Part shown: positions 44,298 to 53,053 of the stretch, one piece after another
How the letters are laid out: the number at the start of each line of letters is the position of its first letter
Numbering within the stretch: position 1 is the stretch's first letter
Source: Candidatus Harrisonbacteria bacterium RIFCSPHIGHO2_02_FULL_42_16
GTDB lineage: Bacteria > Patescibacteriota > Minisyncoccia > UBA6257 > 02-FULL-45-10c
DNA length: 53,053 nt
Direction: 5' to 3'
Assembly (NCBI GenBank): GCA_001818695.1
Contig: MHJG01000005.1
Coordinates: 1 to 53,053, forward strand
Translations under genes and position numbers: made by a program
Notes under the pieces: model-generated
What the model was told of the DNA's origin: nothing
Database searches by the model: none
What the model saw: only the letters and a program-made list of their open reading frames with translations

Positions 44298-45146
44298 TCT
44301 TAAAATTACTTCTTTTAAAATTTGTTTTGCTAATTTTTGAGTGGCAGCGGTAATTACCGGCACCGCTTCTTTTTGTCCAAATTCAAAGTATTTTGCCGAT
44401 CCAAGATCATTACCGTTTATACCAATCATTACACCACCTGCCTCTTTAATGAGTCCGTAAGCAACGGCTTTTTCTAGGTTCTGTTTTTTGGTGTATTCAA
44501 TATAGGCGTCATATGCACCTAGAATAACATCGAGATAATTGGTGGACGAACCGGAGGTGTCGTTGCAGGAATTAGGAAATTTTTTGCTTAGAATATCGCG
44601 ATAAATATTTTTTTCAGCTTCTAAATAATTATCAATATAAATTTTTGTTTTTCGGTTTAGGGGATCAGTTTGCGGGATCTTAATTGGTAAATTTTGATTG
44701 TTTTTTATAAGCCAGGCGCCTTTCCCCCGAGAAGCAACAAAGAGTCTTTTGGTGGCATGTTCCATAATGCCGCTTATCAAATAATCTTTATATTTTGGAT
44801 TAAGGCCCTGAAAAATTCCAAACATGGTGGAGTATCTTCCTTTGCTGCGCGCGATTTTATAAATCGCTGATCCGTCTATGCCGTCTAAAATCCCGAGGAA
44901 CTGCGGATGGGGCGTGATGTCTACCTGTCCGTGTTCTTCGGAAATTACCCTAACGGGTATTTCAATTGATTTTAGGTGATTAAGGACTGCATTTTCGGCT
45001 TCTATATCAGCTCGGACTGCAACATCCCCAAATTGATTTTTTTGAACAATTTCTTCGCCTTTTATTCCTAAGAGATCGTGGGTTTCAAGGGCCTTGAATA
45101 GAGCGACAACAACTTCTTTTTGCAATTTTTCCAAATTTACCTTCAC
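44292..45146 (-). CDS. Inositol monophosphatase/FBPase-superfamily phosphatase
   Basis: VRADIEAENAVLNHL; ISEEHGQ; LDGIDGSAIYKIARSKGRYSTMFGIF. Confidence 0.82.
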   Translation of the reverse strand: MKVNLEKLQKEVVVALFKALETHDLLGIKGEEIVQKNQFGDVAVRADIEAENAVLNHLKSIEIPVRVISEEHGQVDITPHPQFLGILDGIDGSAIYKIARSKGRYSTMFGIFQGLNPKYKDYLISGIMEHATKRLFVASRGKGAWLIKNNQNLPIKIPQTDPLNRKTKIYIDNYLEAEKNIYRDILSKKFPNSCNDTSGSSTNYLDVILGAYDAYIEYTKKQNLEKAVAYGLIKEAGGVMIGINGNDLGSAKYFEFGQKEAVPVITAATQKLAKQILKEVILRK

Positions 45147-45150
45147 AAAT

Positions 45151-46086
45151 TTATAGATTTTTAGTTAGTTTTTTAAGTTTTCGGATTACCTTTTGTTCCA
45201 TTTTTTTTCGATTTTCCCCAATAATGTATTTTGTCCAAATTTTTGAAAGCGATTTCATCATTTTTTCAAACCATTTTTCTCCGTAGCGGTCTTTTCCTAA
45301 CAGCAACATTGCCGCTAAACCGTCCTCTACGCTGGCGAGTGCGGTTTCTATTATGAATTTTTCAAACCATTTTTTTCTAATAGGGATAAAAACAATCCGG
45401 TTTTCATCATCATGGATTTTTGAGGAAATGTCAACTGGGGTTAGATGGGTTTGGACAAAGAAGATTACTCCGGCGGTAGAAGAGCCAATATTATAAGTAA
45501 TACCTCGGCAAATTAGCCCATAAATTTCTTTTGGACTTAGCCCGGTTTCTTCTTTTATTTCTCTAATAACGGTTTCGGTAGGAGTTTCTTTATCTTGAGT
45601 TTGGGCATTGCCCCCGGCGGTTACGCTATAGCCGCCGGGCTTATAATCGTGTTTGAGATTTCTAATGGCAATACCGAGTTTTTCTTCGCCGGAATTTGTT
45701 TTGGCGATTATTGCCGCAACAACCCCTATTGGGACGGGAACAAATTTTCTGCCCATTTTTTTTAGTTTTAAACTTCGCCCCCCGATTGCGTCTCGATAAC
45801 TGATAGTCGGGTCAACCTTGATTATTAATTGACCGTTTTTAACTTTTGCGCCAACGAAATGATATCTTGACGGTTTGGTGTCGCCGGACCGTAGTTTAAA
45901 ACCCGAAGTTAAAAATTTTTGCCACTCATTTTCTATTAGTAATTCAGATTTTAAGTTCCGTTTTAAGATACCAAATCCTTTTTTTATTTTAATTTGATTT
46001 GGAAGGAATTTTCCTTCTACCAGCAATTTAAAAAACGGCCCCTCCTGATTTTTTGATGATGGAATATTTTTATTATTGCGAGCCAC
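45151..46086 (-). CDS. Nudix hydrolase
   Basis: Nudix box GGNAQTQDKETPTETVIREIKEETGL. Confidence 0.88.
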   Translation of the reverse strand: MARNNKNIPSSKNQEGPFFKLLVEGKFLPNQIKIKKGFGILKRNLKSELLIENEWQKFLTSGFKLRSGDTKPSRYHFVGAKVKNGQLIIKVDPTISYRDAIGGRSLKLKKMGRKFVPVPIGVVAAIIAKTNSGEEKLGIAIRNLKHDYKPGGYSVTAGGNAQTQDKETPTETVIREIKEETGLSPKEIYGLICRGITYNIGSSTAGVIFFVQTHLTPVDISSKIHDDENRIVFIPIRKKWFEKFIIETALASVEDGLAAMLLLGKDRYGEKWFEKMMKSLSKIWTKYIIGENRKKMEQKVIRKLKKLTKNL

Positions 46087-46088
46087 GT

Positions 46089-47180
46089 TTATTTTTTTAA
46101 AAACTCTTTTATTTTTTTACAGATAGTTAGTGTATTTTCATCGGTTAAGGTGAAGGCCGAAGGAAGCCAGAGCGCTTTTGGGGAAAGGCGGGTGCTGTTA
46201 GGAAAATTATCATCTGGCAATCGGTAAGGAGGTTGTTGGTGGATTGGCCGCCAGTATTTTCGCGAATCCATATTTTGGTCTTTAAGATATTTTTCTAATT
46301 CGTCTCTTTTTTCAGTTAGAATATCAGTCCATTGGGGTAATTCTTCTTGGCGAGACGGGAAAATTGAAATTTCTGAAACATTTTTTAAGTTTTCTTTATA
46401 CAATTCATAATTCCTCTTCATTCTTTCGGCCCTTTTTTTAAGGTGAGTCAACTGGCCTAATCCCATTCCTGCTTGCAAATCAGTCATCCGGAAATTATAA
46501 CCAATGCTGTTATGGATATCGTCTCCACCGCCAGTGCCGCGCATCGGCCGACCCTGGTCTTTAAGCGGACGGAGTTTAGAAAAGATTTTATCATTATTGG
46601 TAATGATCATGCCGCCTTGTCCAGTAGAAATAGTTTTATTGGCAGAAAAAGAAAAACATCCAAGATCGCCAATGGCGCCTAGAAATTTATTGCCTTGTTT
46701 AGAGGTCAGCGCTTCGGCGGCATCTTCTATCACAAAAAGATTATGTTTTTTGGCAATACTCATTATGGCTTCCATGTCTGCCCCTCTGCCAGTGACATGC
46801 ACTGGGACAATTGCTTTGGTTTTGACATTAATCGCTTTTTTGATGGCATCAATTGAGATGGTGAGGTCAGCCGGATTCACGTCTACTAATACTGGTTTTG
46901 CTCCGCAAAGATCCACTGCATTGGCAGTGGCAATAAAAGTGAGATCTGGAACAATTACTTCATCGCCGTACCCAACGTCCAAAGCTTTAAGTGCTAAGAA
47001 AATAGCTGCGGTGCCGCTAGTTGTTGCCGAGGCATATTTGGCGCCGACTAATTTAGCAATTTTATTTTCAAATTGAGCGGTTAGCGGACCTTCATTGACA
47101 AAATTAGCGTCCAGCGCTTTTTTTATAAACTCATAGTCCTCTTTTTCTACTTTTGGCATCCACCAAGGAATCTTATTCAT
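46089..47180 (-). CDS. DegT/DnrJ/EryC1 sugar aminotransferase (perosamine synthase-like)
   Basis: ATTSGTAAIFLALKALDVGYGDEVIVPDLTFIATANAV; LGCFSFSANKTISTGQGGMI. Confidence 0.93.
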   Translation of the reverse strand: MNKIPWWMPKVEKEDYEFIKKALDANFVNEGPLTAQFENKIAKLVGAKYASATTSGTAAIFLALKALDVGYGDEVIVPDLTFIATANAVDLCGAKPVLVDVNPADLTISIDAIKKAINVKTKAIVPVHVTGRGADMEAIMSIAKKHNLFVIEDAAEALTSKQGNKFLGAIGDLGCFSFSANKTISTGQGGMIITNNDKIFSKLRPLKDQGRPMRGTGGGDDIHNSIGYNFRMTDLQAGMGLGQLTHLKKRAERMKRNYELYKENLKNVSEISIFPSRQEELPQWTDILTEKRDELEKYLKDQNMDSRKYWRPIHQQPPYRLPDDNFPNSTRLSPKALWLPSAFTLTDENTLTICKKIKEFLKK

Positions 47181-47183
47181 ATA

Positions 47184-48431
47184 TTATTTAATTATTCTTG
47201 GCTTTGGTAATGGAATTATAAATTTACCCTTATACCCCATTTTTCGCATTACTTTCATTAATTCTTCTCCGATATGCCAGGAAGAGACAAGAACGTATTC
47301 TGGCTGATATTTTATGATTTTTTGCTCATCCACGACCGGAATGTGGGTTCCCGGAGTGAAGAGGCCGATTTTCGGCGACCCTTTTTTCTCGCCGATATAA
47401 TTTAAGAATTGATTATTGATTCCGGTGAATCCGAGGAGGGTATTGGAGCGGGCGGAGCTGGTGAGTCCGACCAGGCGCGCGCCTTCTTTTTTGCACTGTA
47501 AAATAATGGCCAGCAAATCATTCTTGGCCGTCATCACCTGCTTTCGGAATTGGTTCCAGAATTTTTTGTCATAGATTCCAGATTTTTCTTCTTCCCGGAT
47601 TAATTTTTTTACCCGATCGCTTTGCGGCCGTTTGCCCTTCATCGCGAAAACCCGGATTGATCCTCCGGCGGCGGAAATCCTTTCGGCGTCAACGAGGGTG
47701 CAGCCGAAGGAGTTGAAAAGATACTGCAACGGTTTTAGTGAGTAATATCGGAGATGGTCATGGTAGACCGTGTCAAACTCCAATTTTTCAACGATAGCCA
47801 GTAAATATTGGGATTCGGAAACAAAGACGCCGTCTTTGGCTAAAAGATTTTTAATATTATTTATTAATTCCGGCATGTTAGGAATATGCGCAAAAACATT
47901 GGTAGCGGTAATAATTTGGGCCTTTCCATATTTTTTAGTAATCTTCGCCACTGTTTTTTTATTGATGAATTCTTGAACCGTTGGGATGCTATTTTTATTG
48001 GCCACATCTGCCGCGTCCGTCGGTTCGATTCCCAGCACCCGCATTCCTTTATCCTTGAATCCCTGAAGCAAGGTGCCATCATTGGAACCGATATCAATGA
48101 CGAGATCTTTGGGAGTTAAATTATATTTTTTCTCCAGAAGGTCGGCCAGGGAGCGAAAATTTTTAACCAGCATATTAGTGAGTCCGCTGCGGTATGGATA
48201 AATAAAAGGAAAAGCAATATCGGGATCTAAGATATAGTCCAATTGTAAAAGACCGCACTTAGGACAGCGGCAAAGATTAAGAGGATAAGTTATTTCCGGC
48301 TCCTGCAGTTGTTTTTTGGTAAGATAGCTGGAAACTGGCAGTTGATGGCCTAGAGGTAGAACCAATTCAAGATTTTTATTGGAACAGATTTGGCATTTTT
48401 TTACTGCGCCAACGAATTGTTCTGATTTCAT
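47184..48431 (-). CDS. NDP-sugar C-methyltransferase-like, paralogue of 38632..39861
   Basis: KCQICSNKNLELVLPLGHQLPVSSYL...CPKCGLLQLDYILDP; LVIDIGSNDGTLLQGFKDKGMRVLGIEPT. Confidence 0.9.
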   Translation of the reverse strand: MKSEQFVGAVKKCQICSNKNLELVLPLGHQLPVSSYLTKKQLQEPEITYPLNLCRCPKCGLLQLDYILDPDIAFPFIYPYRSGLTNMLVKNFRSLADLLEKKYNLTPKDLVIDIGSNDGTLLQGFKDKGMRVLGIEPTDAADVANKNSIPTVQEFINKKTVAKITKKYGKAQIITATNVFAHIPNMPELINNIKNLLAKDGVFVSESQYLLAIVEKLEFDTVYHDHLRYYSLKPLQYLFNSFGCTLVDAERISAAGGSIRVFAMKGKRPQSDRVKKLIREEEKSGIYDKKFWNQFRKQVMTAKNDLLAIILQCKKEGARLVGLTSSARSNTLLGFTGINNQFLNYIGEKKGSPKIGLFTPGTHIPVVDEQKIIKYQPEYVLVSSWHIGEELMKVMRKMGYKGKFIIPLPKPRIIK

Positions 48432-48507
48432 GTTTATATTATTATAACTTATAATATTGAATTCAAGTTATATTTAAGAACTTATTTCAGCAATAATCTC
48501 TAAACAC

Positions 48508-49701
48508 ATGAAATTTTTTTTTATTACCCCGAAATTTAATCTTAGAAATATCAGCGGCTCCATTGTTGAATACGATATAATGATTAGGGATCTTATGAAA
48601 TTGGGTCACCAAGTTACCGTAGTGACGGCATTTTCTGACCTTAATGACGGCTTAGAAGGAGCGCCATATAAAGTTATTGAAGAAAACATAAATCGTCCAA
48701 GAAGATTGTTGAAAATTCAAAAAAGGGTTTTTTGGATTTTAAGGAAATATTCCGACCAGGCCGATTTTTTTTATGTTGACGGCCAAGTTTTTTTGTATGG
48801 CGCCGGCTTATATAGGCGATTAGGCGGCCGGGTGCCGGTTTCCGCTTATTTTAATCGTGAATTAGTTTGTTGGCCGGATGGTGAAGCAAATTTTCTTTCC
48901 CAAGACGATAATTTTTTGGTCAGAATCAAAAAAAACCTACGTTTTTATATTGAAAAATACATTGGAATGCCGATAGCGAGCAATATTGATTTGATGCTTT
49001 TTACCAATCCACACCTTAAAAAATCTTATGAAAATTTCGGTTTAAGGATGAAAACCGGCAGAGTTTTAATTTTCGGCGATTCTGTTGACGTCAGAAAAAA
49101 TATGAAAGAACATGGAGTAACCGAAGATTATTATGTTAAAAGAAATAAGATTAGTGAAAAGCTGAATATTTTTTATTCCAGTCGCATGGTTCCAGGAAAA
49201 GGATTTGAGCTGTTAATTAATGCTTTTTCTAAAATTAAGAATAAAGAAAAGTTTAATCTAATTTTGGGCGGAACCGGACCTCGGGAATCAATGATTAAGA
49301 AAATGGTTAAGGAATTAGGACTTGATCCGTATGTGGCATTTCCTGGCTGGGTGGCGCGGGAAGAAATTTTTAATTCTTATAAAAAAGCGGATATTTTTGT
49401 CCAACCTCGCTGGCGTCGGGATTTGACTTCAATGTCTTTAATAGATGCCATGACTTTTGGAGTGCCGATTGTGGCTCCTGGTGGTGGCGGCTTGGAGTGG
49501 GACGCTAAAAACAGCGCTCTTTATTTTAAAGACGGCAATGCCGATGAGTTAGCGCACAGAATTGAAGAATTGGGAAATAATCGCGAATTGCGAGCAAAAT
49601 TATCCAAAGCCTGTTATAAAAGATTGGCCGAGAATGAAATGAGGCACGATTGGCAGGCAGAGCGATGGAGCAATAAAATGAGAGAGATTAAAAATCAGTA
49701 A
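48508..49701 (+). CDS. Glycosyltransferase family 4
   Basis: SRMVPGKGFELLINAFSKI; LGGTGPRESMI; MSLIDAMTFGVPIVAPGGGG. Confidence 0.9.
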   Translation: MKFFFITPKFNLRNISGSIVEYDIMIRDLMKLGHQVTVVTAFSDLNDGLEGAPYKVIEENINRPRRLLKIQKRVFWILRKYSDQADFFYVDGQVFLYGAGLYRRLGGRVPVSAYFNRELVCWPDGEANFLSQDDNFLVRIKKNLRFYIEKYIGMPIASNIDLMLFTNPHLKKSYENFGLRMKTGRVLIFGDSVDVRKNMKEHGVTEDYYVKRNKISEKLNIFYSSRMVPGKGFELLINAFSKIKNKEKFNLILGGTGPRESMIKKMVKELGLDPYVAFPGWVAREEIFNSYKKADIFVQPRWRRDLTSMSLIDAMTFGVPIVAPGGGGLEWDAKNSALYFKDGNADELAHRIEELGNNRELRAKLSKACYKRLAENEMRHDWQAERWSNKMREIKNQ

Positions 49702-49705
49702 AACC

Positions 49706-50422
49706 ATGGTTAATTATAGGAATCACATATTACTCCCAACAGAAATTTCTTTTTTTTGTCCGGCCTATAATGATGAAGCCAACCTGCCTAAATTGATTTC
49801 GGCGGTGTACGAATTTCTTTCCCGCGTCAGCAAAAAATTTGAAATCATTATTGTTGAAGACGGCAGTCCGGATAGAACCGGCGAGGTTGCTGAACAGTTG
49901 GCTAAACAATTTCCGAATATCAAAGTTATCCATCATTCCAAGAATCTGGGATACGGAGCGGCTTTGCGGGATGGATTCCGGGAGGCGCGCTACGCTTACG
50001 TAATGTATACCGACGGCGACAATCAGTACGATGTCCGGGAATTCGAGCCCTATCTCCATCTTTTGGGCCAAGCTGATATTCTCTCTGGTTACGTAGAAAA
50101 AAAGGCCTTAACCTTGAGAAGAAAAATTCAATCGAGGATATTTAATGTTTTAATTAAATTGTTATTTTTCGTTAATATTCGCGATATTAATTGCGCGATG
50201 AAAATATATTCCCGGAAAGTTTTGGATGCCATAGATATTAAAAGCACCAGCGCTTTTATTGACGCCGAAATGCTGATTCGCGCCCAGCGGAGCGGTTTCC
50301 GCGTCGCTCAATTTCCGGTAACTCATTTTTCTCGGGTTGGCGGATTGGCCAGCGGTTCCCGATTTTCCGTGATTGCCGATACCGTCAAGGATATGTTAAA
50401 ATTCCGATTCGGGTTATTATAA
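49706..50422 (+). CDS. Glycosyltransferase family 2
   Basis: FFCPAYNDEANLPKLISAV; IIVEDGSPDRT; MYTDGDNQYDVREF. Confidence 0.92.
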   Translation: MVNYRNHILLPTEISFFCPAYNDEANLPKLISAVYEFLSRVSKKFEIIIVEDGSPDRTGEVAEQLAKQFPNIKVIHHSKNLGYGAALRDGFREARYAYVMYTDGDNQYDVREFEPYLHLLGQADILSGYVEKKALTLRRKIQSRIFNVLIKLLFFVNIRDINCAMKIYSRKVLDAIDIKSTSAFIDAEMLIRAQRSGFRVAQFPVTHFSRVGGLASGSRFSVIADTVKDMLKFRFGLL

Positions 50423-50431
50423 ATCGCGCCT

Positions 50432-52102
50432 ATGATTGATAAAAAAGAAATTTTACTGATTACCGGCTGCGGCGGAATGCTGGGTGAGGCCGTATATCAG
50501 CGGCTGCAGAATCGCTGCAAAGTTTATGCTACCGACATTAACCTTAATGAGCCCTGGCTGGAGCGCTTGGATGTAGCCGATCGGCGGGAAGTTCAGAATT
50601 ATCTGAATAAGGTCAGGCCAGATTACATCGTGCACCTGGCGGCATTGACCGATATGGAATATTGCGAGCTTAATCCAGAGCGGGCCTATGCAGTTAATGA
50701 GCTGGGGGTCGGAAATCTGGCGGAATACGCCAGTCAGAAAAACACACCATTTGTGTATATTTCCACGGCGGGAGTTTTTGACGGAGCCAAAGATTTTTAT
50801 AATGAAAACGACGCGCCTAATCCGCAGAGCGTTTACGGAAAATCAAAATATGGCGGAGAACTGATTGCGCGTCGGTTGAATAAATCAATTATGATCCGCG
50901 CCGGATGGATGATGGGCGGCGGTCCGAGAAAGGATAAAAAGTTCATCAATAAAATTATTAAACAGCTCCGCGCCGGCGCGGATGAAATTGCGGTTGTGGA
51001 TGATAAGCTGGGCACTCCTTGCTACACCTATGACCTTGCTAAAATAATCGAATATTTGTTGGATCATGAAACTTACGGTTTATACCATGGCGTTTGCGAT
51101 GGTGGCGCCAGCCGCTATGAGGTTGCGGAATTTTTAGTGAAAGAGCTGAACCTTGACCGCCCGGTTAAAATCCGGAGAGTTTCCTCCGATCATTTTCGGG
51201 AAAGTTATTTCGCGCCCCGACCGGCTTCCGAAAAATTAATTAATTCCAGGCTGAAAGAAAAGGGGATTAATTTTACCCGGGATTGGAAAGAGTGCCTGAA
51301 AGAATATGTAGGTAAATTTGATTGGAATTTATGGGACCTTAACACTTCCGGAATGGAACGCAGTTTCTATAAGAATTATTTTCAGGTGGAAAAAGGCCAT
51401 TGGCTGATGCGCGGTCGCCGGGGCATTGTGGAGGATATTTTGGCGAAGCTGAATTATCAGCCGAAGGCCACACGAATTTTAGATTTTGGCTGCGGCTCCG
51501 GGTATTTTGTTTCTGAGCTGGCTAAAATCGGTTATCCATCATTTGGCGTTGATGTTTCGTCGGAAGCAATTCAATACGGCCAGCGGCAGGGGATTCAGAA
51601 TATTGAAGTTTTAGACGGCCACCGCCTTAATTTTCCGGATAATCATTTTCAGGCAGTGTTAATGCTTGATTTCTTAGGGCATCTGGAAGATGAAACCTGG
51701 GCCTTAAAAGAAGCTCAACGGGTGCTGGCTCCGGGAGGAGTTGCCATTATCATGGTACCGGCCTTTCAATTTTTATGGGGAATTCACGATGAGGTCGCCC
51801 ACCATTTTCGGCGTTATACCATGCCGCAACTGCTGGAACGGGTTCGGCACGCCAGCAAGTTATCAGTAGCGAGGAAAACTTATTTTAATACCCTTCTTTT
51901 TTTTCCAATTGCCGCTGTGCGGCTTTTAACTCGTTGGCTGAAAATCCGGAATCGCGAATCAGACTTTGAAATAAATAACGGCCTTACCGACCCAATTTTT
52001 TCAAGAATTTTCAGTTTGGAGCGGCAACTGCTCCGGAGAGTCAGTTTTCCGTTCGGAGTTTCAATTTTATTGGTGCTCCAAAAACAAAAATCATATGAGT
52101 AA
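50432..52102 (+). CDS. Fusion: RmlD-like NDP-sugar reductase/epimerase + SAM methyltransferase
   Basis: N-term LLITGCGGMLGEAVYQRL...VYGKSKYGGELIARR; C-term ATRILDFGCGSGYFVSELAKIGYPSFGVDVSSEAI. Confidence 0.9.
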   Translation: MIDKKEILLITGCGGMLGEAVYQRLQNRCKVYATDINLNEPWLERLDVADRREVQNYLNKVRPDYIVHLAALTDMEYCELNPERAYAVNELGVGNLAEYASQKNTPFVYISTAGVFDGAKDFYNENDAPNPQSVYGKSKYGGELIARRLNKSIMIRAGWMMGGGPRKDKKFINKIIKQLRAGADEIAVVDDKLGTPCYTYDLAKIIEYLLDHETYGLYHGVCDGGASRYEVAEFLVKELNLDRPVKIRRVSSDHFRESYFAPRPASEKLINSRLKEKGINFTRDWKECLKEYVGKFDWNLWDLNTSGMERSFYKNYFQVEKGHWLMRGRRGIVEDILAKLNYQPKATRILDFGCGSGYFVSELAKIGYPSFGVDVSSEAIQYGQRQGIQNIEVLDGHRLNFPDNHFQAVLMLDFLGHLEDETWALKEAQRVLAPGGVAIIMVPAFQFLWGIHDEVAHHFRRYTMPQLLERVRHASKLSVARKTYFNTLLFFPIAAVRLLTRWLKIRNRESDFEINNGLTDPIFSRIFSLERQLLRRVSFPFGVSILLVLQKQKSYE

Positions 52103-52856
52103 AATGGCGCCTAGTAAAAAAGTGGTTGTGATTTTGCCAGCTTATAATGCCGAGAAAACCTTGAAAAAAACTCTTTTTGCAATACCTAAAGATTGGATAG
52201 ATGACATTATTTTAGTTGACGACGCTAGTTATGATAATACCGTGCAGGTTTCAAGAAAACTTGGTTTGAAAACCCTCGTTCATTCTAAAAATCTTGGTTA
52301 TGGCGGTAATCAGAAAACCTGTTATCGGGAAGCTTTAAAATTAGGCGCCGATATCGTGGTAATGGTTCATCCGGATTTTCAGTATGACCCTTCATTTATT
52401 CCGGAAATGATTCAACCGATTGCCCGAGGCGAGTGCGAGGCAGTTTTTGGTTCTCGGATGTACGTAAAAAGAAACGCGCGTTTAGGTGGCATGCCATATT
52501 GGAAGTTTGCCGCCAATATATTTTTGACTTGGTTGGAAAACTTGGTTTTGGGGATGAATTTGACTGAGTACCATTCCGGGTTTCGAGCTTATAGCAGAAA
52601 AGTTTTGGAGTTGCCGCTTCATTTAAATTCTGATGATTTTGTTTTTGACACGGAAATTATCGTCCAGATGAAAGTTACGGGAATGAAAATTAAAGAAATT
52701 CCTATTACTACCAGATATTTTGCGGAAGCTTCTATGATTGGATTTTGGCGAAGCGCCGAGTATGGTTTGGGAATTTTAAACGTTCTTAGAAAATTTATTT
52801 TACACCGATCGGGACTGAGAAATTACGAACAATTCAAATCAACTATTCAACGCTGA
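52095..52856 (+). CDS. Glycosyltransferase family 2
   Basis: VVVILPAYNAEKTLKKTL; ILVDDASYDNT; VMVHPDFQYDPSFI. Confidence 0.92.
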   Translation: MSKMAPSKKVVVILPAYNAEKTLKKTLFAIPKDWIDDIILVDDASYDNTVQVSRKLGLKTLVHSKNLGYGGNQKTCYREALKLGADIVVMVHPDFQYDPSFIPEMIQPIARGECEAVFGSRMYVKRNARLGGMPYWKFAANIFLTWLENLVLGMNLTEYHSGFRAYSRKVLELPLHLNSDDFVFDTEIIVQMKVTGMKIKEIPITTRYFAEASMIGFWRSAEYGLGILNVLRKFILHRSGLRNYEQFKSTIQR

Positions 52857-53053
52857 GATCGCTATTTTTAGCATTGAGCAGATTTCGGCTATTTTTGAAA
52901 TAGCCGATTATTTTTTGCAATCCATAAAAAGCGAAGATGAAAATCAGTGGGTTTATCGGCGAGCGGATTCTGGCATTTATGCCGAGACCAACGATTGCCG
53001 ACGTCGCGAGGAAATAGGCGATGGTTAGCAGAATGATTTTTGCCCCTGCGTTT
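52843..53053 (-). CDS. Partial membrane protein (C-terminal end only)
   Basis: Reverse strand reads ...KIILLTIAYFLATSAIVGLGINARIRSPINPLIFIFAFYGLQKIIGYFKNSRNLLNAKNSDLSVE*, open to the window edge. Confidence 0.6.
   Translation of the reverse strand, partial: NAGAKIILLTIAYFLATSAIVGLGINARIRSPINPLIFIFAFYGLQKIIGYFKNSRNLLNAKNSDLSVE

Noticed and set aside
46504-47076. 190-aa plus-strand ORF opposite the DegT aminotransferase
   Set aside because: Antisense of a highly conserved enzyme; composition typical of shadow ORFs.
1-53053. tRNA or intact rRNA genes
   Set aside because: No T-loop/anticodon-stem pattern or rRNA block recognised by eye; a tRNAscan-SE/Infernal run would be needed to exclude them.

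Overview
AT-rich bacterial window, most likely from a Patescibacteria/CPR (Parcubacteria-like) genome; this is inferred from architecture and cannot be proven here. Left edge: clpB behind a CIRCE operator and a consensus promoter, followed by a membrane protein and an HTH protein. The rest is a roughly 48-kb surface-polysaccharide / glycoprotein island. It has two secreted peptidoglycan-binding-domain surface proteins, each followed by a GT-C (ArnT/PMT-like) membrane glycosyltransferase, with six such GT-C genes in total. It also has many GT4 and GT2 glycosyltransferases, rmlA, rmlB and rmlD-like genes, two GDP-mannose 4,6-dehydratases, NDP-sugar C-methyltransferases, cupins, a DegT aminotransferase, Nudix and IMPase-like proteins, and two unusual fusions (deacetylase-methyltransferase and RmlD-methyltransferase). 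Several small genes sit in the island as self-contained units with their own TTGACA-type promoter and, mostly, Shine-Dalgarno and terminator. There is one IS481-like insertion sequence, a RelBE/ParE-like toxin-antitoxin pair and a reverse-transcriptase pseudogene. The observations I find most interesting are: (1) palindromic/REP-like elements embedded in frame in glycosyltransferase genes, some demonstrable as insertions by comparison with the in-window paralogue; (2) low-complexity repeated DNA words occupying the same helix (just after the GxGPE motif) of several GT4 genes; (3) an IS inserted at the exact centre of a 23-bp palindrome, with its transposase stop codon supplied by flanking DNA; (4) recurrent insulated single-gene cassettes; (5) a long hairpin-rich leader before the large surface protein; (6) recombination mosaics in the peptidoglycan-binding domain and a GT4 tail. 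No CRISPR array, tRNA or intact rRNA was recognised.
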